Under the pieces are notes generated by a model. The model was not told the DNA's origin. It searched no databases and worked only from the letters and a program-made list of their open reading frames with translations. Positions 7,121 through 14,669 of a stretch of 64,000 bases of DNA are shown piece after piece. Position numbers and translations under genes: made by a program. The DNA is from Companilactobacillus allii (lineage in GTDB: Bacteria > Bacillota > Bacilli > Lactobacillales > Lactobacillaceae): the NCBI RefSeq assembly GCF_001971585.1, contig NZ_CP019323.1:2036053-2100052 (forward strand), read 5' to 3'. Position 1 is the first letter of the stretch. The number at the start of each line of letters is the position of its first letter.

Positions 7121-7858
7121 TCAAACAAAAGTTAATTGATTATTATGTTTCAAGAATTTCTTAACAAAGTATTGCTGACCCTTACCGGTAACTTTAGTGG
7201 TGATGTTAGTATGCACATTCCCATTCGGACTTTGATAGCTACTTTCCTTAATCTCAAATATTCCTTGTTCAATATATCTTTGCTGAGGTCGATTCTTGTC
7301 AGAACGGTGTATCCCGCTGATTAAATAGCGATTATCACGTAAATACTTGAAGAATCTTTTCTCACCAATATCAATTCCATTTTGGTGTAAAATTTTGGCC
7401 ATATCAGCAATTGATATACTGGTGTCACTAGAAGCTACTGCATCAGCAAAGATAGCTTTAGGCTTCATGGATTCAATTTGCTCAGCCTGATTGGCAGCGA
7501 GTCTCAGTGCCTCTGGTAACGTTGTTGGAATATTGAACTGACTCTTTAAACTATCTTCCATTTCGTTAAAAGCACTAATATATTGCAACTTGAATTTATC
7601 AGCTTTTTGACCAGTGAATCCCATGGCGATGAATGCAAATCCATCTCTGGTTAAGTAATACATTTTTTGACCACGACCTCTAGAATCGCGGTAAGTACCT
7701 CTTTCAAACATCTTCAAGTAATCAGCCGGATTTTCGGCCGATTGAATTTTATCTTGAATAACTTCCAAAACGTGCTTATGATCTTTATCAAAATTTATAG
7801 CAACCTGTAAAGACGTAGTTACAGGTTGCCGATTCTTTAAAACTACTAAATCATTCAT
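7121..7858 (-). CDS. Rha-family phage regulator / antirepressor with KilA-C (ANT) domain
   Basis: The N-terminal domain matches the Rha family (TTSLQVAINFDKDHKHVLEVIQ, then YYLTRDGFAFIAMGFTGQKA). The C-terminal domain matches the phage antirepressor KilAC/ANT fold (SISIADMAKILHQNGIDIGEKRFFKYLR and later GQQYFVKKF). Such two-domain proteins of about 245 residues modulate lysogeny or block host functions, and the precise target here is unknown. It overlaps the replisome-organizer gene by eight bases, so the two are coupled. The middle linker is rich in Ala and Gln. Confidence 0.88.
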   Translation of the reverse strand: MNDLVVLKNRQPVTTSLQVAINFDKDHKHVLEVIQDKIQSAENPADYLKMFERGTYRDSRGRGQKMYYLTRDGFAFIAMGFTGQKADKFKLQYISAFNEMEDSLKSQFNIPTTLPEALRLAANQAEQIESMKPKAIFADAVASSDTSISIADMAKILHQNGIDIGEKRFFKYLRDNRYLISGIHRSDKNRPQQRYIEQGIFEIKESSYQSPNGNVHTNITTKVTGKGQQYFVKKFLKHNNQLTFV

Positions 7859-8699
7859 GATTAAGCTCCTTTGAACGTCTTATTTTTAATTGCTGCATAA
7901 GTTCTGCGTGCTTTTTCAAATATTCTTCATTTGTCATTGTTGGCTTAACTTTGCTCCAATCATCAGCCTGTTCAATTCGTTTGACTTTGCGATTACTAGA
8001 TTCATCAATTGGCTTGCTATTCAAATAATCATCAAACTTTTTGCCAAATAACGTGTAAGGCCTCAGATATTCATTCATTTTGGAATCATCCTTCCAAACC
8101 AAACACTTGTTATCAATTACTTTCTTAAAATCTTCGAGCCTATAACCTTCATTCCAACGTTCTGTTATCTTTAACTTGTTGGTCTCAGCTAAGCGATAAT
8201 GCTTTTCAGCTTTTGAATTTAAGTATTCAATAATTTTTTTGAATGGTATGGAATCAGGGGGAGAGGGTCGAGGCAACTCGACATTATCTTTTATATGCTT
8301 TTGGTTATCTGAACTTGGTTCTCTCTCCTCACAATTTTCTAAGTACCCCCCTTTAATTTTCTTAGTAGGGGGTATTAATATATTAACTACCCTATTTAAT
8401 ATATTAACGGGGGTAATTTCCCTCCGAGCAACTAACTTAGGATTATCCTTTGAATAAAATAATTTCACCGTAATGTAATTCTTTTTTTCTAGCTCTGATA
8501 CCAATTGAGATATTCTTGATGGACTAACTCGCAAAAATTTGGATAAGTAATTATTACTTGCAAAACATCCCTTTTCATTACTAGATAGACTATCAATTTC
8601 AACGTATAGCAGCATTTGGGATTTAGTCAGTTCTTTGTCCAACCAAATTTCTTTAGGGATCCAAATCCCTTTAAAGTCTCTACTTATTTCTTCACTCAC
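7851..8699 (-). CDS. Phage replisome organizer (HTH plus Phg_2220_C-type C-terminus)
   Basis: It is likely the phage replication initiator. Residues 1-95 form a winged helix of the phage replication type: GIWIPKEIWLDKELTKSQMLLY, then CFASNNYLSKFLRVSPSRISQ. The C-terminal segment (IIEYLNSKAEKHYRL, GYRLEDFKKVIDNK, YLRPYTLFGKKFDDYLN) matches the conserved phage C-terminal domain called Phg_2220_C. The linker is Pro- and Ser-rich. No separate helicase loader follows, so this protein may recruit host replication proteins directly. It overlaps the antirepressor gene. Confidence 0.85.
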   Translation of the reverse strand: MSEEISRDFKGIWIPKEIWLDKELTKSQMLLYVEIDSLSSNEKGCFASNNYLSKFLRVSPSRISQLVSELEKKNYITVKLFYSKDNPKLVARREITPVNILNRVVNILIPPTKKIKGGYLENCEEREPSSDNQKHIKDNVELPRPSPPDSIPFKKIIEYLNSKAEKHYRLAETNKLKITERWNEGYRLEDFKKVIDNKCLVWKDDSKMNEYLRPYTLFGKKFDDYLNSKPIDESSNRKVKRIEQADDWSKVKPTMTNEEYLKKHAELMQQLKIRRSKELNHE

Positions 8700-8714
8700 T
8701 ACACCACTCCCTAA

Positions 8715-9398
8715 CTATTTCCTCACATTGTTTCTAGCTTTGAGGGCTTCTTTTTTCATGCCATTTAAATAAACAAGTAATTTTTGCGCAAATCCATTTG
8801 TGATCATGTCTAATCTGGTAAATTTGAACTTCGATTTCAATTGATCGTAAATTTGCTGATTGGACAACTCCCATAGCTTTGCTACAGTATCAATCATCTC
8901 CAGTATTTGCTTATTCATTGCTGAATTTATTGGCTCGTTGCTAGAGTTCTGATTGTTGTTCCTACTTAATTTATTTTGATTATTACTAGATCTATAGTTT
9001 TGATTAGAATTATCTTGTCCATCGTCATCGGCGTCTCCTAAACCAAAGAATGATTTCAGCTGATATCTTCTAAGATATGTTATTGCTTGTCCCATCATCT
9101 GAATTTTGTTTGTTCTTTTATTTGTATCTGCCTCTACTAATGGAATAGTAGACACGTCTTCTGATGAGTTCTTAGTCCATATCGTTAATACAAGTGTTGC
9201 ATTACCACCAGCGTCAATTTTGATGGGTTGTGTGAATGTTCCGTCGCTAGGAAAAGCATTATTAACAGTTTCTAATACTTCGTTTAAATCAGCATATTTA
9301 GTACCATATAGAGGATTTGTTTCTTTTTTAACTGGATTCCTTATATTTTGGCGCACTTGTAAAATTACATCATTAATAGAAATATTATTTTCAGTCAT
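8715..9398 (-). CDS. erf: ERF-family single-strand annealing protein
   Basis: It anneals complementary single strands during phage recombination. The ERF core is visible in residues 1-130: NPLYGTKYADLNEVLETV, then MMGQAITYLRRYQLKSFFGLGD, followed by the acidic DADDDGQD that closes the domain. A Ser/Asn-rich linker and a helical basic C-terminus follow. The start is placed at ATG 9398, eight bases after GGAGG. A GTG three codons earlier has no such spacing. It pairs functionally with the SSB downstream. No exonuclease partner gene is evident nearby. Confidence 0.9.
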   Translation of the reverse strand: MTENNISINDVILQVRQNIRNPVKKETNPLYGTKYADLNEVLETVNNAFPSDGTFTQPIKIDAGGNATLVLTIWTKNSSEDVSTIPLVEADTNKRTNKIQMMGQAITYLRRYQLKSFFGLGDADDDGQDNSNQNYRSSNNQNKLSRNNNQNSSNEPINSAMNKQILEMIDTVAKLWELSNQQIYDQLKSKFKFTRLDMITNGFAQKLLVYLNGMKKEALKARNNVRK

Positions 9399-9438
9399 CA
9401 ATTTCACCTCCAGTAATATCAGATTGTGTTATACTTAA

Positions 9439-9654
9439 TCAATTGAAATCCTTTGCTTTTACTTTTGTTTGACCCTTTGCTATTGCCGTAGTAAGGGTCT
9501 TTTTTTGTGCCATCATTTTAATATTTGCCTCTCTTAAATTATTTTGATATTTCATATTATTATTAGGATTTACTTGAAACTCCATGACTGCTTGTAAGAA
9601 TCCCACTTCTATTGCATCATCAATCAACTGATTAATTTCACTTGGTATTTCCAT
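9439..9654 (-). CDS. Small phage protein, unknown
   Basis: The product has 71 residues and is helical. It begins MEIPSEINQLIDDAIEVGF and has a basic C-terminal half (MMAQKKTLTTAIAKGQTKVKAKDF). No family is recognised. It starts one base after the stop of the upstream small membrane gene and precedes the ERF gene by about 40 bases, so it belongs to the early transcript. Confidence 0.6.
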   Translation of the reverse strand: MEIPSEINQLIDDAIEVGFLQAVMEFQVNPNNNMKYQNNLREANIKMMAQKKTLTTAIAKGQTKVKAKDFN

Positions 9655-9655
9655 C

Positions 9656-9841
9656 TTATTTTCCCTCCTTTAAATCAAAGACATTATCAATAATCCAATG
9701 ATTCAGTTTTAAGCAGCACCTTTTGAACTTATCCGAAACATCAAACAAGTTTAAAAACCCACCAGCTGCTGCTGAATAATATCCAAAAGTAAAACATCCT
9801 GCGCCAAACATCACATAACCTGCGATTAGATCTATCATCAT
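9656..9841 (-). CDS. Small phage membrane protein, unknown
   Basis: The product has 61 residues. Residues 3-32 form one hydrophobic, Gly/Ala-rich helix (IAGYVMFGAGCFTFGYYSAAAGG) followed by a charged tail containing a Cys pair (RCCLKL). It probably inserts once in the membrane. No family is recognised. It is tightly placed, 11 bases after the excisionase-like gene and one base before the next. Confidence 0.55.
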   Translation of the reverse strand: MMIDLIAGYVMFGAGCFTFGYYSAAAGGFLNLFDVSDKFKRCCLKLNHWIIDNVFDLKEGK

Positions 9842-9852
9842 ATTTCTCCTTT

Positions 9853-10092
9853 TTAAAACATTCTATTTTGCTCAAAACTTTTTAAATATTCATCTAAATT
9901 CTCTACGCTTACACGACGCCCATTATGCTTAACTGATTTAAGTGGGTGTATCGGATCCTTCATCCAAGAATAAATTGTAGCCACTGAGCAATCGGCGTAT
10001 ATAGCAGCATTAGCAATTTTTAACCAGCCTTTATGTGACAAATCTTTCTGTTTATTTTCTTCTTCTTGAATAAGTTTCTCTTTACTAATCAT
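9853..10092 (-). CDS. Excisionase-like / MerR-type HTH protein
   Basis: The product has 79 residues. The segment WLKIANAAIYADCSVATIYSWM followed by HNGRRVSVENLDEYLKSF is the small winged helix-turn-helix of excisionases and related helper DNA-binding proteins. It could assist the integrase at 15209 in excision or act as a small early regulator. Its location far from the integrase gene leaves this open. It lies five bases after the upstream regulator gene. Confidence 0.7.
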   Translation of the reverse strand: MISKEKLIQEEENKQKDLSHKGWLKIANAAIYADCSVATIYSWMKDPIHPLKSVKHNGRRVSVENLDEYLKSFEQNRMF

Positions 10093-10097
10093 AATGA

Positions 10098-10592
10098 TTA
10101 CCTTTCAATCTCCAATTCAAGTGGATTAATCTGAAATTTTTCTATGACACTATTTAAAAGAGAATTTTCACTAGAAATCTCTTCAGTAAATTCTTTCGTC
10201 CATGAAACGATTTTTCTTCTATCATCTTCAGTGACCAATTCTGGCCGTTTTGCAAAATAAATAACTGTCGCTTTGTCTAGTGACTCTCGCTCCATTTCTT
10301 CTTTCTCTGAAGCTAGATATAAAGCAGCCGAATCACATTGATATATTTTGTTTTCACTAAATATAACTGGCATTTCAGTAAGATAATCACCCACAGCACG
10401 TTTAAATTTAAGATCACTAAAGTTTTTAGATATAAGTAGCAATTTATCCGCTGGGATTGATCGTTTAACATCGTTCATCCAATTGCTTATTGTTGACTCC
10501 CTAACATGAATTTCTTGTGCCAAGTCTTTATGAGAGAAACACTCCCTAGTTAGCAAGTCTTCTAATTCATTTTTTATTTCTTGTTGATTCAA
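10098..10592 (-). CDS. Phage regulator with N-terminal helix-turn-helix
   Basis: Residues 10-45 read as a Cro/CI-type helix-turn-helix (LLTRECFSHKDLAQEIHVRESTISNWM). The remaining 120 residues are acidic and not recognised. I place the start at TTG 10592 because AGGTGATTAA precedes it at normal spacing. A GTG three codons earlier sits on top of the ribosome site. The same leader, GGTGATTAATTTGAA, precedes the 31-codon gene at 10674-10769. It is probably a second early regulator downstream of Cro. Confidence 0.65.
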   Translation of the reverse strand: MNQQEIKNELEDLLTRECFSHKDLAQEIHVRESTISNWMNDVKRSIPADKLLLISKNFSDLKFKRAVGDYLTEMPVIFSENKIYQCDSAALYLASEKEEMERESLDKATVIYFAKRPELVTEDDRRKIVSWTKEFTEEISSENSLLNSVIEKFQINPLELEIER

Positions 10593-10673
10593 ATTAATCA
10601 CCTTCCTTATTTATTTTTTTCTCTTTGCTTCTAAAGATTTACTTCCATTTTGTGTAGTTGAGTATATATTTAT

Positions 10674-10769
10674 TCACGTAATTTTTTTGTATGCTTTATT
10701 TAACAAAAGAATATTTATAATGTTGAAAACAAATTGTAAATATTCTTGATATACATTTGCTATGTTCAA
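10674..10769 (-). CDS. Small phage peptide (31 codons)
   Basis: A TTG at 10769 follows AAAGGAGGTGATTAAT, close to an ideal ribosome site, and opens 31 codons ending in TGA. The peptide (starts MNIANVYQEYLQFVFNIINI) is hydrophobic in the middle and basic at the end, so a single membrane helix is likely. The strong site and the gap between two regulators support it. The frame also spans the long hairpin at 10707-10747, so some of the sequence may serve RNA or DNA structure instead. Confidence 0.45.
   Translation of the reverse strand: MNIANVYQEYLQFVFNIINILLLNKAYKKIT
10707..10747. repeat. 15-bp inverted repeat with 11-base loop
   Basis: AAGAATATTTATAAT (10707-10721) pairs with ATTGTAAATATTCTT (10733-10747), with one G-T wobble. 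The loop is TGTTGAAAACA-like and itself partly symmetric. There is no T-run beyond it, so it is not a classic terminator. It could be a regulator site or an RNA hairpin in the early transcript. Confidence 0.6.
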
Positions 10770-10854
10770 ATTAATCACCTCCTTTAAAAAAATATTTTAA
10801 ATTTATTACAATTTAAAACGTATTATTGTTAGCTGATTTTAAAATATTATCAAG

Positions 10855-11097
10855 TTATTGCGATATATACGTTTTATTTTTGATACTTTTTGTACCATCG
10901 CTAAGCAAAAAAATATCAGGAAACAATTCATCCATACCAACATCGAAAAAAATAGATATTCTTTTTGCAGTATCAATGCTAGGGTTTCTATCACCATTTT
11001 CAATACTGCGAATGGTGATGGTTGCTAGTCCCAGCATTTCTGCTAATTCTTTTTGCGTTAATTTTTTTTTCTCACGAAAATATTTAAGTTTTCTCAT
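10855..11097 (-). CDS. Cro-like phage repressor (XRE family)
   Basis: The product has 80 residues. A helix-turn-helix covers residues 1-60 (YFREKKKLTQKELAEMLGLATITIRSIENGDRNPS). The short tail after the DNA-binding domain fits a Cro-type protein rather than CI. It is the first gene leftwards from the divergent switch, behind a strong promoter whose spacer is an operator. It likely represses the ci gene and shapes early transcription. A fifth operator-like sequence lies inside its own 3' end. Confidence 0.85.
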   Translation of the reverse strand: MRKLKYFREKKKLTQKELAEMLGLATITIRSIENGDRNPSIDTAKRISIFFDVGMDELFPDIFLLSDGTKSIKNKTYISQ

Positions 11098-11120
11098 AAA
11101 GACATCCCCTTTTTTAAAGT

Positions 11121-11214
11121 GATACTTTCTGTATCACAAGATTAATAATACACGATACGTTTTGTATCGTCAATGTTTTTTGATACTTTTTTTATCATAG
11201 ATACATTTTGTATC
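11121..11214. promoter_or_regulatory. Operator array of the lysogeny switch (four GATAC-N5-GTATC sites)
   Basis: Four 15-bp palindromes lie between the divergent repressor genes: GATACTTTCTGTATC (11121), GATACGTTTTGTATC (11154), GATACTTTTTTTATC (11182, one mismatch) and GATACATTTTGTATC (11200). Centre spacings are 33, 28 and 18 bases. They are the expected binding sites of the CI-like and Cro-like proteins encoded on either side. Which protein prefers which site cannot be read from sequence. Confidence 0.88.
11145..11173 (-). promoter_or_regulatory. Promoter of cro and the leftward early genes
   Basis: On the minus strand TTGACG (11173-11168) and TATTAT (11150-11145) are separated by 17 bases. 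The operator at 11154-11168 fills the spacer almost exactly, so a bound repressor would block RNA polymerase. No equally good promoter is visible for the ci gene on the plus strand. Confidence 0.8.
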
Positions 11215-11247
11215 TATAACTTGGTATTATATATTTGAGGTGAACAC

Positions 11248-11622
11248 ATGTTACTTAACAGATTAAAGCTTTTAAGACAAAATCTCGGGCTTACTCAACA
11301 AGAAGTTGCAAACAAAATCGGTGTTTCACGAGCAAGCTATTCTCATATGGAAAATGGGAGAAATGAGCCTGATAATGAAACGCTTATAAAGCTATCAAAT
11401 TTTTTTGGTGTCTCAACAGATTACCTATTAGGTAATGATGAGACACCAAAATGGGCAACCCCAAAAGATATTCTTGATTTAAAGGACTTTTTAGATGGAA
11501 ATATGGGTATGGCTTATAACGGCGAGGATTTGACAGAAGAAGAGAACGAGCGTTTAAAATTAGCTCTATCTCAAATATTTTGGGATAAGAAAAAACAGCA
11601 AAAACATAATAGTAAGAAGTGA
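11248..11622 (+). CDS. CI-like phage repressor (XRE family)
   Basis: The product has 124 residues. The helix-turn-helix is [34 protein letters not shown], followed by [12 protein letters not shown], the standard XRE core. There is no LexA-type peptidase domain. Together with the ImmA-type gene immediately downstream, this suggests a repressor removed by the partner protease on induction, as in ICEBs1-type switches. It starts at ATG after GAGGTGA. It is the first rightward gene and would keep the lysogenic state. Confidence 0.87.
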   Translation: MLLNRLKLLRQNLGLTQQEVANKIGVSRASYSHMENGRNEPDNETLIKLSNFFGVSTDYLLGNDETPKWATPKDILDLKDFLDGNMGMAYNGEDLTEEENERLKLALSQIFWDKKKQQKHNSKK

Positions 11623-11626
11623 TTTT

Positions 11627-12043
11627 ATGTCTAACGACTTGAACGAATTAATTTTAGATATTGGTACAAGATACAATACATTTGATCCATTTGTCTGGGC
11701 TGATAAATTAAATATTGAAATTCACTGGAAAGATATTTATCCTCGTCCATTAGGCGATACGATTTATTTTGGTAGCCAACCAATAATTATTTTGGCAAAT
11801 GAAATAAGAGACAGTAGCCAGCGATATTTTGTCTTAGCTCATGAATTAGCTCACGTGATTGAGCACGATGGGCTTGTTTCCTACTACAACGATAGAACTT
11901 TTTTTAAGCACAAATTGGAGTATCAAGCTGATAAGTTTGCTATTACATTAGTCACAAACTTATATATAGAGGAATATGGTAATCTACCTGGCACGTATGC
12001 CGATTTAACGCACTGCTATGGATTACCAAATATTAGCGACTAA
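11627..12043 (+). CDS. ImmA/IrrE-family metallopeptidase
   Basis: This is the probable site-specific protease partner of the repressor encoded four bases upstream. The zinc motif HELAHVIEH (HExxH) lies near residues 80-88. A downstream Glu in YQADKFAITL supplies the usual third zinc position pattern. The length of 138 is typical of the short phage version. In ImmA systems the protease cleaves the repressor after DNA damage or a cell signal. That role here is inferred from family and gene order. Confidence 0.87.
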   Translation: MSNDLNELILDIGTRYNTFDPFVWADKLNIEIHWKDIYPRPLGDTIYFGSQPIIILANEIRDSSQRYFVLAHELAHVIEHDGLVSYYNDRTFFKHKLEYQADKFAITLVTNLYIEEYGNLPGTYADLTHCYGLPNISD

Positions 12044-12099
12044 CAACCCTGTCCAAAACTGATGACATTAAAAGCTGTTGTTATAGGGGAAATCTCGTT

Positions 12100-12528
12100 A
12101 TGAAAGAATTTAAAAGAATTTTAACAACATTGATTTTAATTGCTCTAACACTTATAGCTGCCGGTTGTAGCTATAAATCGGCAAACTCATCAGAAAATAA
12201 ATACAACTACAGCAAGAAAGAACTAATTAATTTTTATGCCGATGCTGGTAATGGTCAGGCGAATATAATATATAGTTACGCTAAATCTATTGATACTAAT
12301 AGTGATCATGTTAGTAAAGTTGCTGATAATCAAGTAGCATTACTAACGTCAAATAACAAAAAGCTTAAACAAAACCGTTCAAACACCGAAGCAACTAAAA
12401 ACTTGATTAGTTTTAACAATTCTTTAAAAACAATAGCTATGGAATATAAAAATAATGACTTTAGTCATTCAAAAAATACTAACAAAAGATTCAATAAGCA
12501 AGTTGCATTGGTGAAAAGTGATTTATAA
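12100..12528 (+). CDS. Prophage lipoprotein, possibly the N-terminal part of a frameshifted gene
   Basis: A signal peptide (MKEFKRILTTLILIALTLIA) is followed by the lipobox LIAAGC, so the protein should be lipid-anchored at Cys 23 or so. The remaining 120 residues are helical and rich in Asn, Lys and Ser, with no family I recognise. Just after the stop, the next frame continues with similar-looking sequence into the DUF5067 gene. One extra T in the run at 12522-12524 would join the two. It is the first gene of the cargo block after the protease. Confidence 0.65.
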   Translation: MKEFKRILTTLILIALTLIAAGCSYKSANSSENKYNYSKKELINFYADAGNGQANIIYSYAKSIDTNSDHVSKVADNQVALLTSNNKKLKQNRSNTEATKNLISFNNSLKTIAMEYKNNDFSHSKNTNKRFNKQVALVKSDL

Positions 12529-12560
12529 TAGATTCATCGGATAACCAAAAGTTAATTTCA

Positions 12561-13040
12561 ATGCAAAAAAGGCAAAAAAAATTTACTAATTATCTGAATA
12601 AAGTTATGGAATCACAACCACACATTGAAAATAAGACAATTATAAATTCTACCGGAGAGATAACCTTCGACAATACCGAAATCATACCTGGTTTTGAAGG
12701 TGAAAAAGTTTTAATGGTTACCTACACGTACAAAAACACAACGGATAACCCGATGGGAGCATTTGATGCACTATTAGCATCAGGAGAATTTAAACAAGAA
12801 AATGCTGACTCTATTGTTACACTCAGCATGGGTATCCCTGATACGGATTGGGAGCTGTCCAATGAAAATTATCAAGACATGTATAATACCGGTTCCTCTG
12901 AAAAGCTTAAATCAGGTGAAACAAAACAATACGTTGACTTTATAGAACTAGATAATTCTAATAATCCAGTTACATTTAAAGCTGAGGATCAGGATACACG
13001 TACCTCATTAGGTTCCATTAAGTTGGATTTAAACAAGTAA
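12561..13040 (+). CDS. DUF5067-domain protein, possibly the C-terminal part of a split lipoprotein
   Basis: The product has 159 residues. Residues 30-155 look like the DUF5067 beta-sandwich seen in secreted lipoproteins of lactobacilli: VLMVTYTYKNTTDNPMGAFD, later KLKSGETKQYVDFI. The first ATG has no convincing ribosome site, and there is no signal peptide, which is unusual for this family. The frame is open upstream to 12522. These facts favour an origin as the second half of the 12100 lipoprotein, split by a one-base change. Independent translation by reinitiation is possible. Confidence 0.6.
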   Translation: MQKRQKKFTNYLNKVMESQPHIENKTIINSTGEITFDNTEIIPGFEGEKVLMVTYTYKNTTDNPMGAFDALLASGEFKQENADSIVTLSMGIPDTDWELSNENYQDMYNTGSSEKLKSGETKQYVDFIELDNSNNPVTFKAEDQDTRTSLGSIKLDLNK

Positions 13041-13100
13041 ATGGCTTTTTCGGTCAGCTTTACTGAATACGTTGTGGCATATAAAAACGGAGGGAAAATA

Positions 13101-14108
13101 ATGACCAAATTTGGTGTCAGAAAACCTAGTATTAAGAGGTCCGTTAGTGCTAGAACAACCGGTAGAATTACTAGAAGTGTAAAAAGATCAGTCACCCCAT
13201 TCTATGGAACAAAAGAAACTGGATTTACAAAAAAGCCATCTAAATCTGTTTATAACAAAATATACAAGAGTACAACCGTAGGAATAAATCCATTGAGTAC
13301 TTCCTCATCACGTAAATTAGACCATTACATAAATCAAAATACGCAGCATATTGATAACAACTTTAATTTCAGTGACAGTACTGAACTATCTAATTTAAAA
13401 ATTCAAGGTCCTGACTTAGAGAATCTTCCAGAAACTGAATTGTTAATTTCTATAAATAGGGAATTTATAAATACTGAAAGATATAAAGATAATCTAATAT
13501 CCATAACTAACCATCTCGCAGACATTATCCCGAAAGAAGAAAAATTTAACGGTCTAAAAAGAGCTGAAATCATAAAAAAAAGATTTGATCAGCCTGTTTT
13601 CCAATTCGACAGCGATGCATTCTCTACCTATTCAAATATCAAACTAAATATGGAAAACGATATTTTTTATTTAGAAAACGATATTTTTTATTTAATTGTT
13701 ACTTTTAATAACATTAATTTAAAAGTTGGAGAGATAAGTCCCATAAAAAATATGGAACTTCTAAAACTATTCAATGATTCTGACAACGACAACGTAACTT
13801 CTATCTCTATAAAAAATTATGGTGGAAAATATAAAAAAATCACTATCAACAAAGACGAGTCCATAAGTGTTAGAGGATTCACATCTCCAACTGAGTTCGA
13901 TATCGATATATTTGATATCACAAAAAATCAAAAAGAAAAAATCAACCGAATTAACGAATTTAACGAAACAATTAAAAAGAAAAAATTAAAAGAGAAGAAC
14001 GATTTTGAAAAGCAACAACGAGATGTACGAAACGGATGTCTACTTTCGTTCTTGATTACTAGCTTTATCATTATTATTCCTTTGATTGTCTTGTTTGCTT
14101 CGTTATAG
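13101..14108 (+). CDS. Prophage membrane-anchored protein with basic N-terminal motif
   Basis: ATG 13101 follows GGAGGGAAAATA, so I prefer it over an in-frame ATG 60 bases earlier. The product has about 335 residues. The N-terminus (MTKFGVRKPSIKRSVSARTT, then SVTPFYG and YNKIYKSTTVG) is a basic segment that I recall on other unexplained Firmicutes prophage proteins. The centre is acidic and Asn-rich. The last 24 residues form one transmembrane helix, so the bulk is probably cytoplasmic. An exact 21-bp tandem duplication sits in the middle. The function is unknown; superinfection exclusion or defence is conceivable. Confidence 0.65.
   Translation: MTKFGVRKPSIKRSVSARTTGRITRSVKRSVTPFYGTKETGFTKKPSKSVYNKIYKSTTVGINPLSTSSSRKLDHYINQNTQHIDNNFNFSDSTELSNLKIQGPDLENLPETELLISINREFINTERYKDNLISITNHLADIIPKEEKFNGLKRAEIIKKRFDQPVFQFDSDAFSTYSNIKLNMENDIFYLENDIFYLIVTFNNINLKVGEISPIKNMELLKLFNDSDNDNVTSISIKNYGGKYKKITINKDESISVRGFTSPTEFDIDIFDITKNQKEKINRINEFNETIKKKKLKEKNDFEKQQRDVRNGCLLSFLITSFIIIIPLIVLFASL
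13653..13694 (+). repeat. Exact tandem duplication, 2 x 21 bp
   Basis: GAAAACGATATTTTTTATTT plus A occurs twice in direct succession, at 13653-13673 and 13674-13694. It adds seven residues (ENDIFYL) in frame to the 13101-14108 protein. The exact identity of the copies implies a recent slippage event. Confidence 0.95.
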
Positions 14109-14189
14109 GATTCATATCTAGTTAAGTAGATTAATTATTAATTTAGGAAACAAATGATTAAATCAATTTAAGAAAGAAGGATCAATATA

Positions 14190-14669
14190 ATGAAAAACCC
14201 TTTTGATAAATATTTAATAAATAGAGAACCTTGCATTTTAAAGTTCAGCGTTGAACTTCTCGATGGAAAAGTATATTCCGATAATAAAATATCTATAAAA
14301 ATATTATTCGATATATCTATTCTGTGGGGATTGAACATGATTGAATCATTAGATTTAAATTTGTATGCACTAAATAACAGATCAAATGTTGCGTACGATT
14401 TTAATAATATTAAGCCAATTGAAGGAGCAAAATTCTATATTGATAAAACTAGAACTGGTAAATCATCTATAACAGAGACTACAAGTGGTATATATCGAGT
14501 TGAGAATACCTTTAGTTTTGACTCACCTTTTTTTGGTAGTAATTTTGATTTTCTTGGTATTAATATTGTAATGAATAGTAAATCTATTGATGATGAAACC
14601 AATATTAAAAAGTCTATTTATAATTCAGCCGTTCCAACTTTATATCTAGGTATACAAACAAATGAATGA
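14190..14669 (+). CDS. Prophage cargo protein, unknown
   Basis: The product has 159 residues, starting at ATG after GAAGG. It appears to be mostly beta-strand, with aromatic and Asn-rich segments (FSVELLDGKVYSDNKISIKI, ESLDLNLYALNN). It has no signal peptide and no membrane helix. No family is recognised. Its end overlaps the following gene by eight bases, suggesting that the two work together. Codon use is AT-rich like the rest of the cargo block. Confidence 0.6.
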   Translation: MKNPFDKYLINREPCILKFSVELLDGKVYSDNKISIKILFDISILWGLNMIESLDLNLYALNNRSNVAYDFNNIKPIEGAKFYIDKTRTGKSSITETTSGIYRVENTFSFDSPFFGSNFDFLGINIVMNSKSIDDETNIKKSIYNSAVPTLYLGIQTNE

